From assembly GCF_003390335.1 (NCBI RefSeq), contig NZ_QUOU01000001.1, positions 1,674,001-1,738,000 of the forward strand: a stretch of 64,000 bases of DNA, read 5' to 3'. How positions within the stretch are numbered: position 1 is the stretch's first letter; the number at the start of each line of letters is the position of its first letter. Source of the DNA: Thalassotalea euphylliae. Lineage in GTDB: Bacteria; Pseudomonadota; Gammaproteobacteria; Enterobacterales; Alteromonadaceae. Of this stretch, positions 26,143-34,734 are shown one piece after another. Below the pieces are notes generated by a model. It was given only the letters and a program-made list of their open reading frames with translations, searched no databases and was not told the DNA's origin. Both the position numbers and the translations under genes were made by a program.

Positions 26143-27467
26143 TAGCCTTCACCCTCTAGTCGTATGGTTACCGCTTTTTGGTGCGCCATTAAACCTTCCG
26201 CGTCTGTTAGCTCGATGATTGCTGGCGCTAAATTTGCCAAGCCCTGACGAGTAATTTGCTGCACTGTGTAACGGCGAGAGAAATCAGCAAGCGATAAACT
26301 ACTGACTACTTTTGAATAGCCGTAAGTCGGTAGTACGTGGTTAGTACCACTGGCATAATCACCAGCAGATTCAGGTGTGTAAGCACCTAAGAAAATAGAG
26401 CCAGCATTACGCAGTTTACCCACGAGGCTTTCTGGCTCTGCTGTTTGCACAATTAAGTGCTCCGGGCCGTAAAGGTTAGATACTTCAACTGCCATCGCGA
26501 TATCGTCGGTTAAAATTAAACGACTTTTTGACAGCGCCGCACGAGCAATGTCGGCACGCGGTAATTCGGCTAATTGGCGATCTAATGCTTCGCGCACATT
26601 GGCAATTTGCGTTTCGCTATCCGACAGCAAAATTACTTGGCTGTCTTCGCCGTGCTCTGCTTGCGACAGTAAATCAGCAGCAACAAAATCAGCATTGGCG
26701 CCATTGTCAGCAATCACTAACACTTCGGAAGGGCCTGCTGGCATATCAATGGCAAAACCGGGGATTTTTTGCGACAGCTGCTTTTTCGCTTCGGTCACAA
26801 AGCGGTTACCTGGGCCAAACACTTTATTGACGGGTTTGATTGACGCTGTGCCAAGGGCTAGGGCGGCAACCGCTTGCGCGCCGCCAACCGCGTATATTTC
26901 ATCAATGCCACAAAGCTTTGCCGCTGCCAGTACTTCGGGGGCGATATCGCCATTTTTATCTGGCGGTGACACCAACACTTTGCGCGGGCAATTGGCAAGC
27001 TCAGCTGGCACACCTAACATCAGCACCGTCGAAGGTAATGGCGCGCTACCGGCTGGAATATATAAACCTACCGCTTCAATGGCTTCGGTTTTTAACACAC
27101 AAGTGACACCGGGGCAGGTTTCTACCACGATATCTTCTTGCTGCTGTGCTTGGTGGAAGCGTTTGATTTGTCCGTAAGCGGTTTCCAATGCTTCAAGGCG
27201 AGCTGGTGATAAGCTCTCAACGGCCGCTTGCACTTGCGCTGCGGTGACTTTCAGTGCTTCAAGGCGAATACCGTCAAAGCGCTCAGTTAGGTTGATGAGC
27301 GCAGCGTCGCCTTGCTCAGCTACTTGGTTAATGATGTTATCGACTTGCGTGGCAAGTAAGCTGCTTTCTGCAATGGCTGGCCTTGCCAGTGCGCTTTGTT
27401 GCTCTTGGCGAGAAATGCTTGACCAAGTAGTCGTTGGGAGTAACGACAATAAAGATTGTGTGCCCAT
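26142..27467 (-). CDS. hisD: Histidinol dehydrogenase HisD
   Basis: The 441-residue zinc enzyme oxidises histidinol to histidine in two NAD-dependent steps. Visible motifs are YIPAGSAPLPSTVLMLG, FGPGNRFVTEAK, DMPAGPSEVLV, QAEHGEDSQ and YGPEHLIVQ, with the zinc-site histidines in AEHG and GTNHVLPT. Length is typical. It begins 11 bases after hisG. Confidence 0.97.
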   Translation of the reverse strand: MGTQSLLSLLPTTTWSSISRQEQQSALARPAIAESSLLATQVDNIINQVAEQGDAALINLTERFDGIRLEALKVTAAQVQAAVESLSPARLEALETAYGQIKRFHQAQQQEDIVVETCPGVTCVLKTEAIEAVGLYIPAGSAPLPSTVLMLGVPAELANCPRKVLVSPPDKNGDIAPEVLAAAKLCGIDEIYAVGGAQAVAALALGTASIKPVNKVFGPGNRFVTEAKKQLSQKIPGFAIDMPAGPSEVLVIADNGANADFVAADLLSQAEHGEDSQVILLSDSETQIANVREALDRQLAELPRADIARAALSKSRLILTDDIAMAVEVSNLYGPEHLIVQTAEPESLVGKLRNAGSIFLGAYTPESAGDYASGTNHVLPTYGYSKVVSSLSLADFSRRYTVQQITRQGLANLAPAIIELTDAEGLMAHQKAVTIRLEGEG

Positions 27468-27478
27468 GGTGTTTGCCC

Positions 27479-28375
27479 TTAACCCATCATTTTTTCAATT
27501 GGCATGACCAAAATCGAGTCACAGCCCAGTGCTTTTAATGCTTCCATGGTTTCCCAGAAGAAAGTTTCGGTGGCAACCACGTGTACTGCCACTAAGTCGT
27601 CGCGACCAGCTAATGGCAATACCGTCGGCGTTTCTTTACCTGGCATTAAGTTGCTGACTTCTTCTAGTTTGTCTTTTGGTGCGTGTAGCATAATGTACTT
27701 GCTTTCTTGTGCCTTCATTACCCCTTGGATACGCGGTAACAAGGTATCGAGAATGGCTTGTTTTTCTGGTGCAAGTTCAACACCTTGAATTAAGGAGGCT
27801 TTAGAGCGGTAAATCACTTCCACTTCTTTTAGGCCATTGGCTTCAAGCGTTGCGCCGGTTGAGACCAAGTCACAAATACCATCAGCTAAGCCAACACGTG
27901 GCGCGACTTCTACTGAGCCTTTTAATAAACAAAAATCAACGTTAATGCCATTTTCTTTGGCAAAGCGTTTCATTAATTGCGGGTAGGTAGTAGCAAAACG
28001 CAAACCGTCAAGTGAGGCAAGGCCGGTGTAGTTAAACTCTTCTGGCATGGCAAGCGATAAGCGGCAACCGCCAAAATTTAAGCCAGTGGTTTTAGTATAT
28101 GTAGAATTTTGGCCTAATAACTCACGCTCAAGTGCGGTTTCTTCCAGTGTGTTGTCGCCAACTATGCCTAAGTCACAAACACCGTCCATCACTAGGCCTG
28201 GAATGTCACTCGAGCGAACACGCATAATGTCGATAGGCATGTTAGTGACATGCGCTAACAGACGACGATCACCGACATTAAGTTTTAAACCACAACGTTT
28301 AAGTAGTTGCTGCGTTTCGTCACTCAGGCGACCTGACTTTTGCATGGCGATGCGTAAGCGTGTTTCTGTAGTCAT
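27479..28375 (-). CDS. hisG: ATP phosphoribosyltransferase HisG (long form)
   Basis: The 298-residue enzyme joins ATP and PRPP, the committed step. It is the long form with a C-terminal regulatory domain (about 225-298) for histidine feedback. The motifs RIAMQKSGRLSD, GVCDLGIVGDNTLEE and the PRPP-binding DGICDLVSTGATLEANGL are present. The ATG has a strong AGGAAGGG ribosome site. It is the first structural gene of the operon, downstream of the leader peptide and attenuator. Confidence 0.97.
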   Translation of the reverse strand: MTTETRLRIAMQKSGRLSDETQQLLKRCGLKLNVGDRRLLAHVTNMPIDIMRVRSSDIPGLVMDGVCDLGIVGDNTLEETALERELLGQNSTYTKTTGLNFGGCRLSLAMPEEFNYTGLASLDGLRFATTYPQLMKRFAKENGINVDFCLLKGSVEVAPRVGLADGICDLVSTGATLEANGLKEVEVIYRSKASLIQGVELAPEKQAILDTLLPRIQGVMKAQESKYIMLHAPKDKLEEVSNLMPGKETPTVLPLAGRDDLVAVHVVATETFFWETMEALKALGCDSILVMPIEKMMG

Positions 28376-28461
28376 TTTCCCTTCCTAAAATAAGTATAAA
28401 TTTAAAATGCGTTGTATATTGTCAATTTTTTTCAGTGCCAAATCATTAGGCCATAAACGTA

Positions 28462-28500
28462 AAAAACCCCGAGAGAGAGTGACTCTTTCGGGGTTTTTAG
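28462..28500 (-). terminator. his operon attenuator (Rho-independent terminator)
   Basis: Read on the minus strand, CCCCGAAAGAG pairs with CTCTCTCGGGG (one mismatch) around a short loop, followed by TTTTTT. It lies between the His-rich leader peptide gene and hisG. An alternative pairing upstream (GCCGCT with AGCGGC, and CGCTGA with TCAGCG around 28510-28560) could serve as pause or antiterminator stems. It also works on the plus strand. Confidence 0.85.
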
Positions 28501-28560
28501 AATTCTTCAATTCGCATGCCGCTGAAAGAGCCATAGCCCTCAGCGAATAAACCTGAGCGG

Positions 28561-28608
28561 CTAATCCGTGTGATGGTGGTGATGGATTTTGCTGAGGTTT
28601 AATAACAT
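28561..28608 (-). CDS. hisL: his operon leader peptide HisL
   Basis: A 15-codon frame, MLLNLSKIHHHHHTD, starts at 28608 with AAGG upstream and holds five consecutive histidine codons. It precedes the attenuator hairpin and hisG. As in enterobacteria, ribosome stalling at the histidine codons when charged tRNA-His is scarce should favour the antiterminator and read-through into the operon. The peptide is too short for routine gene finders but the codon run and position make the assignment strong. Confidence 0.9.
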   Translation of the reverse strand: MLLNLSKIHHHHHTD

Positions 28609-28920
28609 TTAATTTGCCTTTGTTTAGCCTTAAATTGGCTTAGTATCTGTCTTGTATTGCATAGCGATTTGTATGCGTCTTGCAAATAACAATACTGGCT
28701 AATGTGGCGCTTCGCAACCCCTAAAAATGATTCTTTTATGACAAAAAGTTGTTAGTTATTGCTGCTAGCGCTAAGGTTGTTGAAAAACCAGCCGATACAG
28801 GGAGAGAATTTATTGCTTTTATAATGGTCATAAAGAGTAGGCATTCGCGCTGATCCTGTGAAGGCAAAATCAGCCATATTCTCTTTGAGTATAATCGTGG
28901 GGTAAGGAGCACAGTAGACA
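28609..28920. promoter_or_regulatory. Divergent control region between the his operon and the 182-residue hypothetical gene
   Basis: No convincing gene was seen; short frames here are AT-rich and lack ribosome sites. The his promoter must lie here on the minus strand, upstream of 28608; candidate elements such as TTGCAA near 28680 are weak and I do not fix them. The plus-strand gene at 28921 is preceded by GTAAGGAGC, a good ribosome site. Confidence 0.5.
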
Positions 28921-29469
28921 ATGGATATTTTTACAACACAGCTTGCAAAGCTCGCTCCAAATCGCTTGCAACCGAAAAAACTCAAAGTCAATCGCTTGAC
29001 CAAGCAAAGCCCGGCTAAAAATATTGATGAAGAGCGCGAACATCTCGATGCTCACGATACCACTACCACCACATTCCAACACGCGAAACAGCAATTCTCT
29101 GACGTAGTTGATGCTGAGATAGCGCATCAACAAAATGCTAATGCGGATGATGATAAAGGCATTGTAGATAATGAAAAAAGCCCGTTATCAGCAGAAGCAT
29201 CTCAGCATGCCAATTCACCAGCAAATACAGCAGCCCAGCGCCATACAATTCAGCAACAAATAGATAGTAATATCCAGAAACGTGTTGAACAAGAAGGTGT
29301 CGAAGTGCCAAGCGATGAAGCATTAGCGCAGGTGGTTTACCAGCGGCCAACAGTTGGTAACTCTGTTGCTAGCGAAAAAGCCGATGAACAGGCGGGTAAA
29401 GACGATGATCACGGCTGTAAGCACGACAAGGATCACGACAACGACCAGCATTTAGATATTTTTGTTTAA
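28921..29469 (+). CDS. Hypothetical acidic, His/Asp-rich protein
   Basis: The 182-residue protein has a basic N-terminus (MDIFTTQLAKLAPNRLQPKK), a low-complexity hydrophilic middle rich in Asn, Gln, Ala, Glu and Asp, and a His/Asp-rich tail (DDDHGCKHDKDHDND) that could bind metal ions. It ends in HLDIFV, echoing its MDIF start. A strong ribosome site (TAAGGAGC) precedes the ATG. It is 60 bases upstream of yoaA and divergent from the his operon. I do not recognise a family; it is likely cytoplasmic and mostly disordered. Confidence 0.65.
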   Translation: MDIFTTQLAKLAPNRLQPKKLKVNRLTKQSPAKNIDEEREHLDAHDTTTTTFQHAKQQFSDVVDAEIAHQQNANADDDKGIVDNEKSPLSAEASQHANSPANTAAQRHTIQQQIDSNIQKRVEQEGVEVPSDEALAQVVYQRPTVGNSVASEKADEQAGKDDDHGCKHDKDHDNDQHLDIFV

Positions 29470-29529
29470 TCCTCACAATCTACCGATATAATAGCGCCTT
29501 TGTTATTTTCTCTCGGTAATTTCGCGCAG

Positions 29530-31461
29530 ATGGGCACAGTTGCACAGGCTTTTTCATCAAGTGGTTTATTGGCAAAAGCCATTAATGGTTTTTCCCCTCG
29601 CCAAGCACAACTTGATATGGCGCTAGAAGTTGAACAAGCGATTGCCAAGCAACATACCTTAATTGTTGAAGCGGGTACCGGAACCGGTAAAACCTTTGCT
29701 TATTTGATCCCTGCGTTGATGTCGGATAAAAAAGTGATTGTTTCCACGGGTACTAAAACTCTGCAAGAGCAGCTGTTTCACAAAGATATTCCGGTTATCC
29801 GCAAAGCGTTAGCAACGGGCGCACAAATGGCGCTGTTAAAAGGGCGTGCAAATTATCTGTGCATCTACCGTATGGAGCAATTTCAACATACGCGTGGCGT
29901 GTTAGATGCGCAAGGTTTAGCTGACTTTGTGCAAGTGAAACATTGGGCGAATAGCACGCATGCAGGCGATATCGGTGAGCTAGACTCGGTTGCTGAAGAC
30001 TCAAGCATATTTCCGCATATCACTAGCACAGCCGACAACTGCTTGGCGCGAGACTGCCCTCACTTCGAAGATTGCTACTTGGTTAAAGCGCGTCAAAAGG
30101 CGATAGAAGCCGATGTTGTGGTGATTAACCATCATCTGTTTTTTGCGGATATGGCACTGAAAGACACGGGCTTTGGTGAGTTAATCCCGAAAGCCGATGT
30201 GGTGATATTTGATGAGGCTCATCAAATATCCGATATTGCCAGCGAATACTTTGGCGAGTCGTTTTCAACAAGACAAGTGCAAGAGTTGTGTAGCGACATT
30301 ATTCAAGCCTACAAAACTACCGTTACGGATGTAAAACAACTGGGTAAAGCCGCAGAAAAGCTTGAGCGAACTTGCCAAGATTTTCGCTTGTTGTTTGCTC
30401 ATGATCCTGAGCGCGGCAATTGGCGAGAGAAATGGCACAATGCCCGCATTCGTCAAGCATTTGAACATATCAAAACGGATTTAGACTTTTTATATCAAGT
30501 GCTAAAACTGAATGTCTCGCGCAATGAGCTAGTGGATAACTGTTTTGAGCGGGCAGTGACACTGTTATCTAAGTACGACATTGTTGCCAATATCAATGCC
30601 TTTGAAGTTAGCCTTTGGTATGAAACAACACGCCGTCATATTACGCTGCATCAAACACCGTTATCGATTGCCGACAAGTTTCGCCAAGTGGTTAGCGAGT
30701 CTGGCGCTGGTTGGATTTTTACCAGTGCGACACTGGCGGTAAATAATGGTTTCGAGCATTTTGCTAGGCCATTGGGCTTATCACAAGAGCATACGCTAAT
30801 GCTGGATAGCCCGTTTGACTATTTAAATCAGTCACAGCTTGTGGTGCCACGTTATTTGCCTGAACCTAATGATAGGGGCAGGGCGTTAGCGCTAGCGGAA
30901 TTAGCTGTGCCGTTAATTAACAGTGCTGCGGGTGCCTGCTTTATGCTATTCACTAGCTATCGCATGATGAACCAAGTAGCAGAGCTACTGGAAGATAAAA
31001 TAGATAACCCACTTTTGGTGCAAGGGCAAATGGCTAAGCGTAACTTACTGACCGAATTTATTGCCCAGCCTGATGCGGTATTGCTCGCAACGGCAAGCTT
31101 TTGGGAAGGCGTTGATGTTAGAGGCGACAAATTAACTTGTGTTATCATAGACAAATTGCCGTTTGCCTCGCCGGATGAGCCGTTATTACAAGCTCGAAGT
31201 GAAGACGCCCGAAGGCAGGGTAAAGATCCCTTTGCTGAAATTCAATTGCCCCAAGCCGTTATCGCCTTAAAACAAGGGGTTGGGCGATTAATTCGTGATG
31301 TTAACGATCGCGGCGTACTGGTGATTTGTGACAACCGTATTGTTAATCGCCCATACGGACAGGTATTTTTATCCAGTCTACCGGAAATGCGACGCAGCCG
31401 AGATTTAGACAAAGCGGCATCTTTTTTAACAACTATTCATAGTGAGACCCAATCAAGGTGA
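29530..31461 (+). CDS. yoaA: ATP-dependent DNA helicase YoaA (DinG/XPD family)
   Basis: This is a superfamily 2 iron-sulfur helicase. Motifs in order: Q-motif-like FSPRQAQLDMA, Walker A EAGTGTGKT, the iron-sulfur cysteines in NYLCIYR and NCLARDCPHFEDC, DEAH box IFDEAHQ, and late motifs TSATLAV, SFWEGVDVRG and QGVGRLIRD. It unwinds DNA and in Escherichia coli works with the HolC subunit in repair of stalled forks. I take ATG 29530 because it matches the usual N-terminus; an in-frame TTG at 29500 is also open. The gene ends four bases into tsaB. Confidence 0.93.
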   Translation: MGTVAQAFSSSGLLAKAINGFSPRQAQLDMALEVEQAIAKQHTLIVEAGTGTGKTFAYLIPALMSDKKVIVSTGTKTLQEQLFHKDIPVIRKALATGAQMALLKGRANYLCIYRMEQFQHTRGVLDAQGLADFVQVKHWANSTHAGDIGELDSVAEDSSIFPHITSTADNCLARDCPHFEDCYLVKARQKAIEADVVVINHHLFFADMALKDTGFGELIPKADVVIFDEAHQISDIASEYFGESFSTRQVQELCSDIIQAYKTTVTDVKQLGKAAEKLERTCQDFRLLFAHDPERGNWREKWHNARIRQAFEHIKTDLDFLYQVLKLNVSRNELVDNCFERAVTLLSKYDIVANINAFEVSLWYETTRRHITLHQTPLSIADKFRQVVSESGAGWIFTSATLAVNNGFEHFARPLGLSQEHTLMLDSPFDYLNQSQLVVPRYLPEPNDRGRALALAELAVPLINSAAGACFMLFTSYRMMNQVAELLEDKIDNPLLVQGQMAKRNLLTEFIAQPDAVLLATASFWEGVDVRGDKLTCVIIDKLPFASPDEPLLQARSEDARRQGKDPFAEIQLPQAVIALKQGVGRLIRDVNDRGVLVICDNRIVNRPYGQVFLSSLPEMRRSRDLDKAASFLTTIHSETQSR

Positions 31462-32174
31462 ATTTACTAGCTATTGATGCATCGACTGAAGCATGTTCAG
31501 TCGCAATTTTAAAAGACGATCAAGTATTGAGTGATTTTGAGTTATGCCCGCAATCACATAGCGTTGTGTTGTTGCCTATGGTAGACAAGCTACTTGCCAA
31601 AGCTGGCGCGAGATTAACTGATTTTGACGCCTTAGTTTATGGCCGTGGTCCTGGCAGTTTTACCGGTGTGCGCATTGGTATTGGTGTCGCTCAAGGGTTA
31701 GCGTTTGCAGCCGATTTACCGACCATTGGTATTTCGACCATGCAGGCAATGGCTCAGCAGGCATACGAACAAGAAGGCAAAGACACCGTTAGTGTTGCTA
31801 TTGATGCGAGAATGGCGGAAGTTTATTGCAGTAACTGGCAAGTAAACGAGCAAGGGCTAATGGCGCTTGTCGGTGAAGAGCGAGTACTTCCACCAGAGCA
31901 ATTTGCCCAATCACTTGATCAGTCACTTGAGCAATCACCTAAAAAAGGTCAGCAGCACTATGGTGCGGGTACCGGATGGCAAGCCTATCAAGAAGCTTTT
32001 CAGCCAATTTGTGCTAACCTAGAAAAGATAAGTGTGATGTATCCTAACGCCCAATTTATGCTGGCGCTTGCTAAACAAGAATTTCTTGCTGGCAAAGCGT
32101 TACCAGCGGAGCAAGCACAACCTGTTTATGTGCGTGATACCGTGTCGTGGAAAAAGCTACCAGGGCGAGAGTAG
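31458..32174 (+). CDS. tsaB: tRNA threonylcarbamoyladenosine biosynthesis protein TsaB
   Basis: The 238-residue ASKHA-fold protein is the scaffold partner of TsaD in making t6A at position 37 of ANN-decoding tRNAs. The opening LLAIDASTEACSVAI and the glycine motif GRGPGSFTGVRIGIGVAQGLAFA are diagnostic. It starts at a GTG that overlaps the yoaA stop (GTGA), so the pair is translationally coupled; the same pairing is seen in other gammaproteobacteria. The protein has lost the metal site of TsaD, as expected for TsaB. Confidence 0.95.
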   Translation: MNLLAIDASTEACSVAILKDDQVLSDFELCPQSHSVVLLPMVDKLLAKAGARLTDFDALVYGRGPGSFTGVRIGIGVAQGLAFAADLPTIGISTMQAMAQQAYEQEGKDTVSVAIDARMAEVYCSNWQVNEQGLMALVGEERVLPPEQFAQSLDQSLEQSPKKGQQHYGAGTGWQAYQEAFQPICANLEKISVMYPNAQFMLALAKQEFLAGKALPAEQAQPVYVRDTVSWKKLPGRE

Positions 32175-32281
32175 TCTGTTATAAAACTACTGTAACGCTA
32201 TGGTAAAAGAAGGTATTAGTTAAGCGGTATAACACTCGTTGCGTTAGGACATCTTGTAAGAATTGATGCCAGCTTAATGCA

Positions 32282-32845
32282 ATGGAAATCTATAACACTA
32301 ATACTACGATACCGCTAACACGCCAAAGCCGAGCTTTTGCTACTAATCAGCAGCGTGTTAGTGGCAATAGCGACACCGATAACGGCAATCAAATAGAGCA
32401 GATACGTCGTGCTCGCAATACTGATCGAGTTGATCAAAACTCGCCACAAAACCTTCCTGTAGCTCAACCACCATCAGCTCAGCCTCAATCTCAACCGCAA
32501 GCGCGGCAAAACCGTTTAGATTACAGCGAAGCGGCGATTGCCATATTAGAAGAGCGCACTCAGCGGCAGAGCCCTCAGCAAGATTTAGCTAATGAGCGAG
32601 ATGTTGGCCTTCAGCGAGAGCTCGACTTTGAGCAGGAATTTAATCGGCAACAAGATTTTAACCCACAGCAGGGGGTTAACCTGCAACAAAGAAACCGCCA
32701 ACAAGACACTTCATCAGGACAATTTGCGGGTTACGATCGCCCATCAGCCGCTAACCGCACGGCGATTTCTGCCTATCAAACAGTTGAAGGCTTAGAAGAA
32801 AGGGATAACCTTGAGCAAATCCTTGGCGTAGACTTATACGCTTAA
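32282..32845 (+). CDS. Hypothetical Gln/Asn-rich protein with conserved-looking C-terminus
   Basis: The 187-residue product is strongly biased: Gln, Asn, Arg and Ser dominate residues 20-150, with PQ-type repeats around 60-75 and RQQDFNPQQG-type repeats around 120-140. The C-terminus is more ordered (NRTAISAYQTVEGLEERDNLEQILGVDLYA). I have a recollection of similar GVD-(L/T)-(Y/F) endings on low-complexity proteins in marine gammaproteobacteria, but cannot search. No signal peptide or membrane helix. It lies downstream of tsaB and mirrors the low-complexity gene upstream of yoaA. Confidence 0.6.
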   Translation: MEIYNTNTTIPLTRQSRAFATNQQRVSGNSDTDNGNQIEQIRRARNTDRVDQNSPQNLPVAQPPSAQPQSQPQARQNRLDYSEAAIAILEERTQRQSPQQDLANERDVGLQRELDFEQEFNRQQDFNPQQGVNLQQRNRQQDTSSGQFAGYDRPSAANRTAISAYQTVEGLEERDNLEQILGVDLYA

Positions 32846-32964
32846 AAACTTCATGCACGCCTCCCAATAGCATTAAATATTATCAATTTCAGTTATATAA
32901 ACGTGCTTGCCAAATAATGGTTTAACCTCCACTATGATCTGCAAACTCATGTATCGAGCCAATC

Positions 32965-33639
32965 GTGACCAGCCAGCTTCACCAACCTTCATTCTTTTAT
33001 CGACACCGCTTTTGGTTATTGTTATTAGCTGCGGCGACTTTGCGTCACTTGCCAATTGTCTCTCTGCCATTTAATTGGTTAGAAAGTTATTTTCACGAAA
33101 TTAGCCATGGCTTAGCGGCCATCATTGCAGGTGGAAAAATTATTCAAATAGAGCTTTTTCCCAACGGCGCTGGCTTATGTACGACTCAAGGTGGCAGCCG
33201 ATTACTAACGGCATTTATGGGGTATAGCGGGGCAGCTATTTGGGGAGCAGCAATTTATTCCTTGTCGTCAGTGAATCAGCGAGTCACTCAATTAGTAACC
33301 GCCAGTATTTTAATACTCTTGGTATTGAGCTGTATTTTTTGGGTCAGAGATATACTAACGCTCATTATATTGGCCGTTTTAATTGCGCTTTTTGCGCTCA
33401 AAGTGAAGTTTTATCGCCACCCTTGGTTGAATGTGAGTGTGCAATTAGTCGGCCTAACTGTGCTGCTAAATGCCTTATTTAGCCCCTTGTATTTGATCGA
33501 TGGCCGTCATCGCGGTGATGGTGCAACGCTCGCGGGCTTAACTGGCATGCCAGAAATTTTATGGGTTGCAATCTGGCTAGTAATCGCTGTAGTTTTGTTA
33601 TATCGACTGGCAAAACAATCCAATAAGAGATCAAGTTGA
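32965..33639 (+). CDS. M50-type membrane metallopeptidase (M50B family)
   Basis: The 224-residue protein is polytopic, with about six membrane segments. The zinc motif HEISH (H44, E45, H48) lies early, followed by GLAAIIAGGKI, the pattern of the M50B peptidase-like family rather than of RseP (no PDZ domain is present). It may cut substrates within the membrane. The start is a GTG at 32965; the ribosome site is weak. Its TGA overlaps the TTG start of the next gene, so the two are coupled. Confidence 0.78.
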   Translation: MTSQLHQPSFFYRHRFWLLLLAAATLRHLPIVSLPFNWLESYFHEISHGLAAIIAGGKIIQIELFPNGAGLCTTQGGSRLLTAFMGYSGAAIWGAAIYSLSSVNQRVTQLVTASILILLVLSCIFWVRDILTLIILAVLIALFALKVKFYRHPWLNVSVQLVGLTVLLNALFSPLYLIDGRHRGDGATLAGLTGMPEILWVAIWLVIAVVLLYRLAKQSNKRSS

Positions 33640-34505
33640 GAATAACCACAGAAGAAATATGTTACGACATAAATGAAGTGTCACTGCATGGCTTAACCAC
33701 AACCGATGACGATCAGCCAATCACTTTATGCTTGCATGGTTGGCTTGATAACGCCGCTAGTTTTTTACCGCTCATGCCATATTTGCCGAATCGCAAGCTC
33801 ATTGCGTTAGATTGGCCTGGGCACGGTTTTTCCTCTCATCGCAGTTTAGATGCTCATTACCACTTTATTGACTGGGTTTATGACCTAGTTCAGTTATTTG
33901 AAATAACGCAATGGCCAGCTGTTGATATTGTTGCCCATTCAATGGGGGGCATGGTGGCTACGGCATTTGCTGCCGCATTTCCTGAGAAAGTAAAATCGTT
34001 AACTTTGCTTGATTCGATAGGGCTGATTTCCGATAAGCCTGAAAATACCACCGAACAATTGCGTAAAGGTTTAACCAGCCGCCTTAAAGGCTTGTCGAAG
34101 CAAAAAAATCAACACCCATCGATAGAGTCTGCCGTCAAGGCAAGGGTCGCGGTGTCGGACATGGCGTATGAGCAAGCGCAATTAATTGTTAAGCGCGGTT
34201 TAGTGCAACAAGGTGGCAAGTATATTTGGCGCGCTGACAGCCGATTGAGAAATGCCTCGCCATATCGGTTAACAGTAGAGCAAGCCAAGCAACTTATTTC
34301 AGATGTGCAGTGCCCTGTCAATTTGGTTTATGGTGACAAAGGCTTGGAAATGGTGCATTTAGGCATCAAAGAATTTTCAGCACTGTTTAGCGATTTAACC
34401 GTACATAAAGTTTCTGGCGGACATCATGTGCACATGGAAGCGCCACAACAGGTTGCTGAAAAGATAACCGCATTTTGGCAACAAATCGCGACAAAAGTAC
34501 CGTAA
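33636..34505 (+). CDS. Alpha/beta hydrolase
   Basis: The 289-residue protein has the alpha/beta hydrolase fold. The oxyanion-side HG motif is LCLHGWLDNAASF, the nucleophile is S102 in VAHSMGGMVA, the acid is the Asp of LVYGDKG, and the base is a His in GGHHVHMEAP. It may be an esterase or a thioesterase-like enzyme; the substrate is unknown. It starts at a TTG overlapping the stop of the membrane protease gene (TTGA), with AAGAGA upstream. It is followed after 229 bases by fadD. Confidence 0.82.
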   Translation: MRITTEEICYDINEVSLHGLTTTDDDQPITLCLHGWLDNAASFLPLMPYLPNRKLIALDWPGHGFSSHRSLDAHYHFIDWVYDLVQLFEITQWPAVDIVAHSMGGMVATAFAAAFPEKVKSLTLLDSIGLISDKPENTTEQLRKGLTSRLKGLSKQKNQHPSIESAVKARVAVSDMAYEQAQLIVKRGLVQQGGKYIWRADSRLRNASPYRLTVEQAKQLISDVQCPVNLVYGDKGLEMVHLGIKEFSALFSDLTVHKVSGGHHVHMEAPQQVAEKITAFWQQIATKVP

Positions 34506-34734
34506 AATTTACATAAATCGCGAAAATTGTCGCTATATCGCTCCACAAAAAACTAGGATTTTCGATCAAAGTGTGGAATGATCCTGAACTTTCGAGTAAA
34601 AGCTCAGGCAAAAGTAGACCGTAAAAATTTACGCAAACACGCAAACCGCCTGACGAACGCAATATCATTCATCTTGGTATTACTATAAAAATTATAATTA
34701 TCACGCGTGTCTAAATAGAATTGAGGAGATGACT

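Noticed and set aside
28736..29133. Three overlapping minus-strand frames upstream of and opposite the 182-residue hypothetical gene
   Set aside because: They lie in the his control region or antisense to a gene with a good ribosome site; none shows a motif or a ribosome site.
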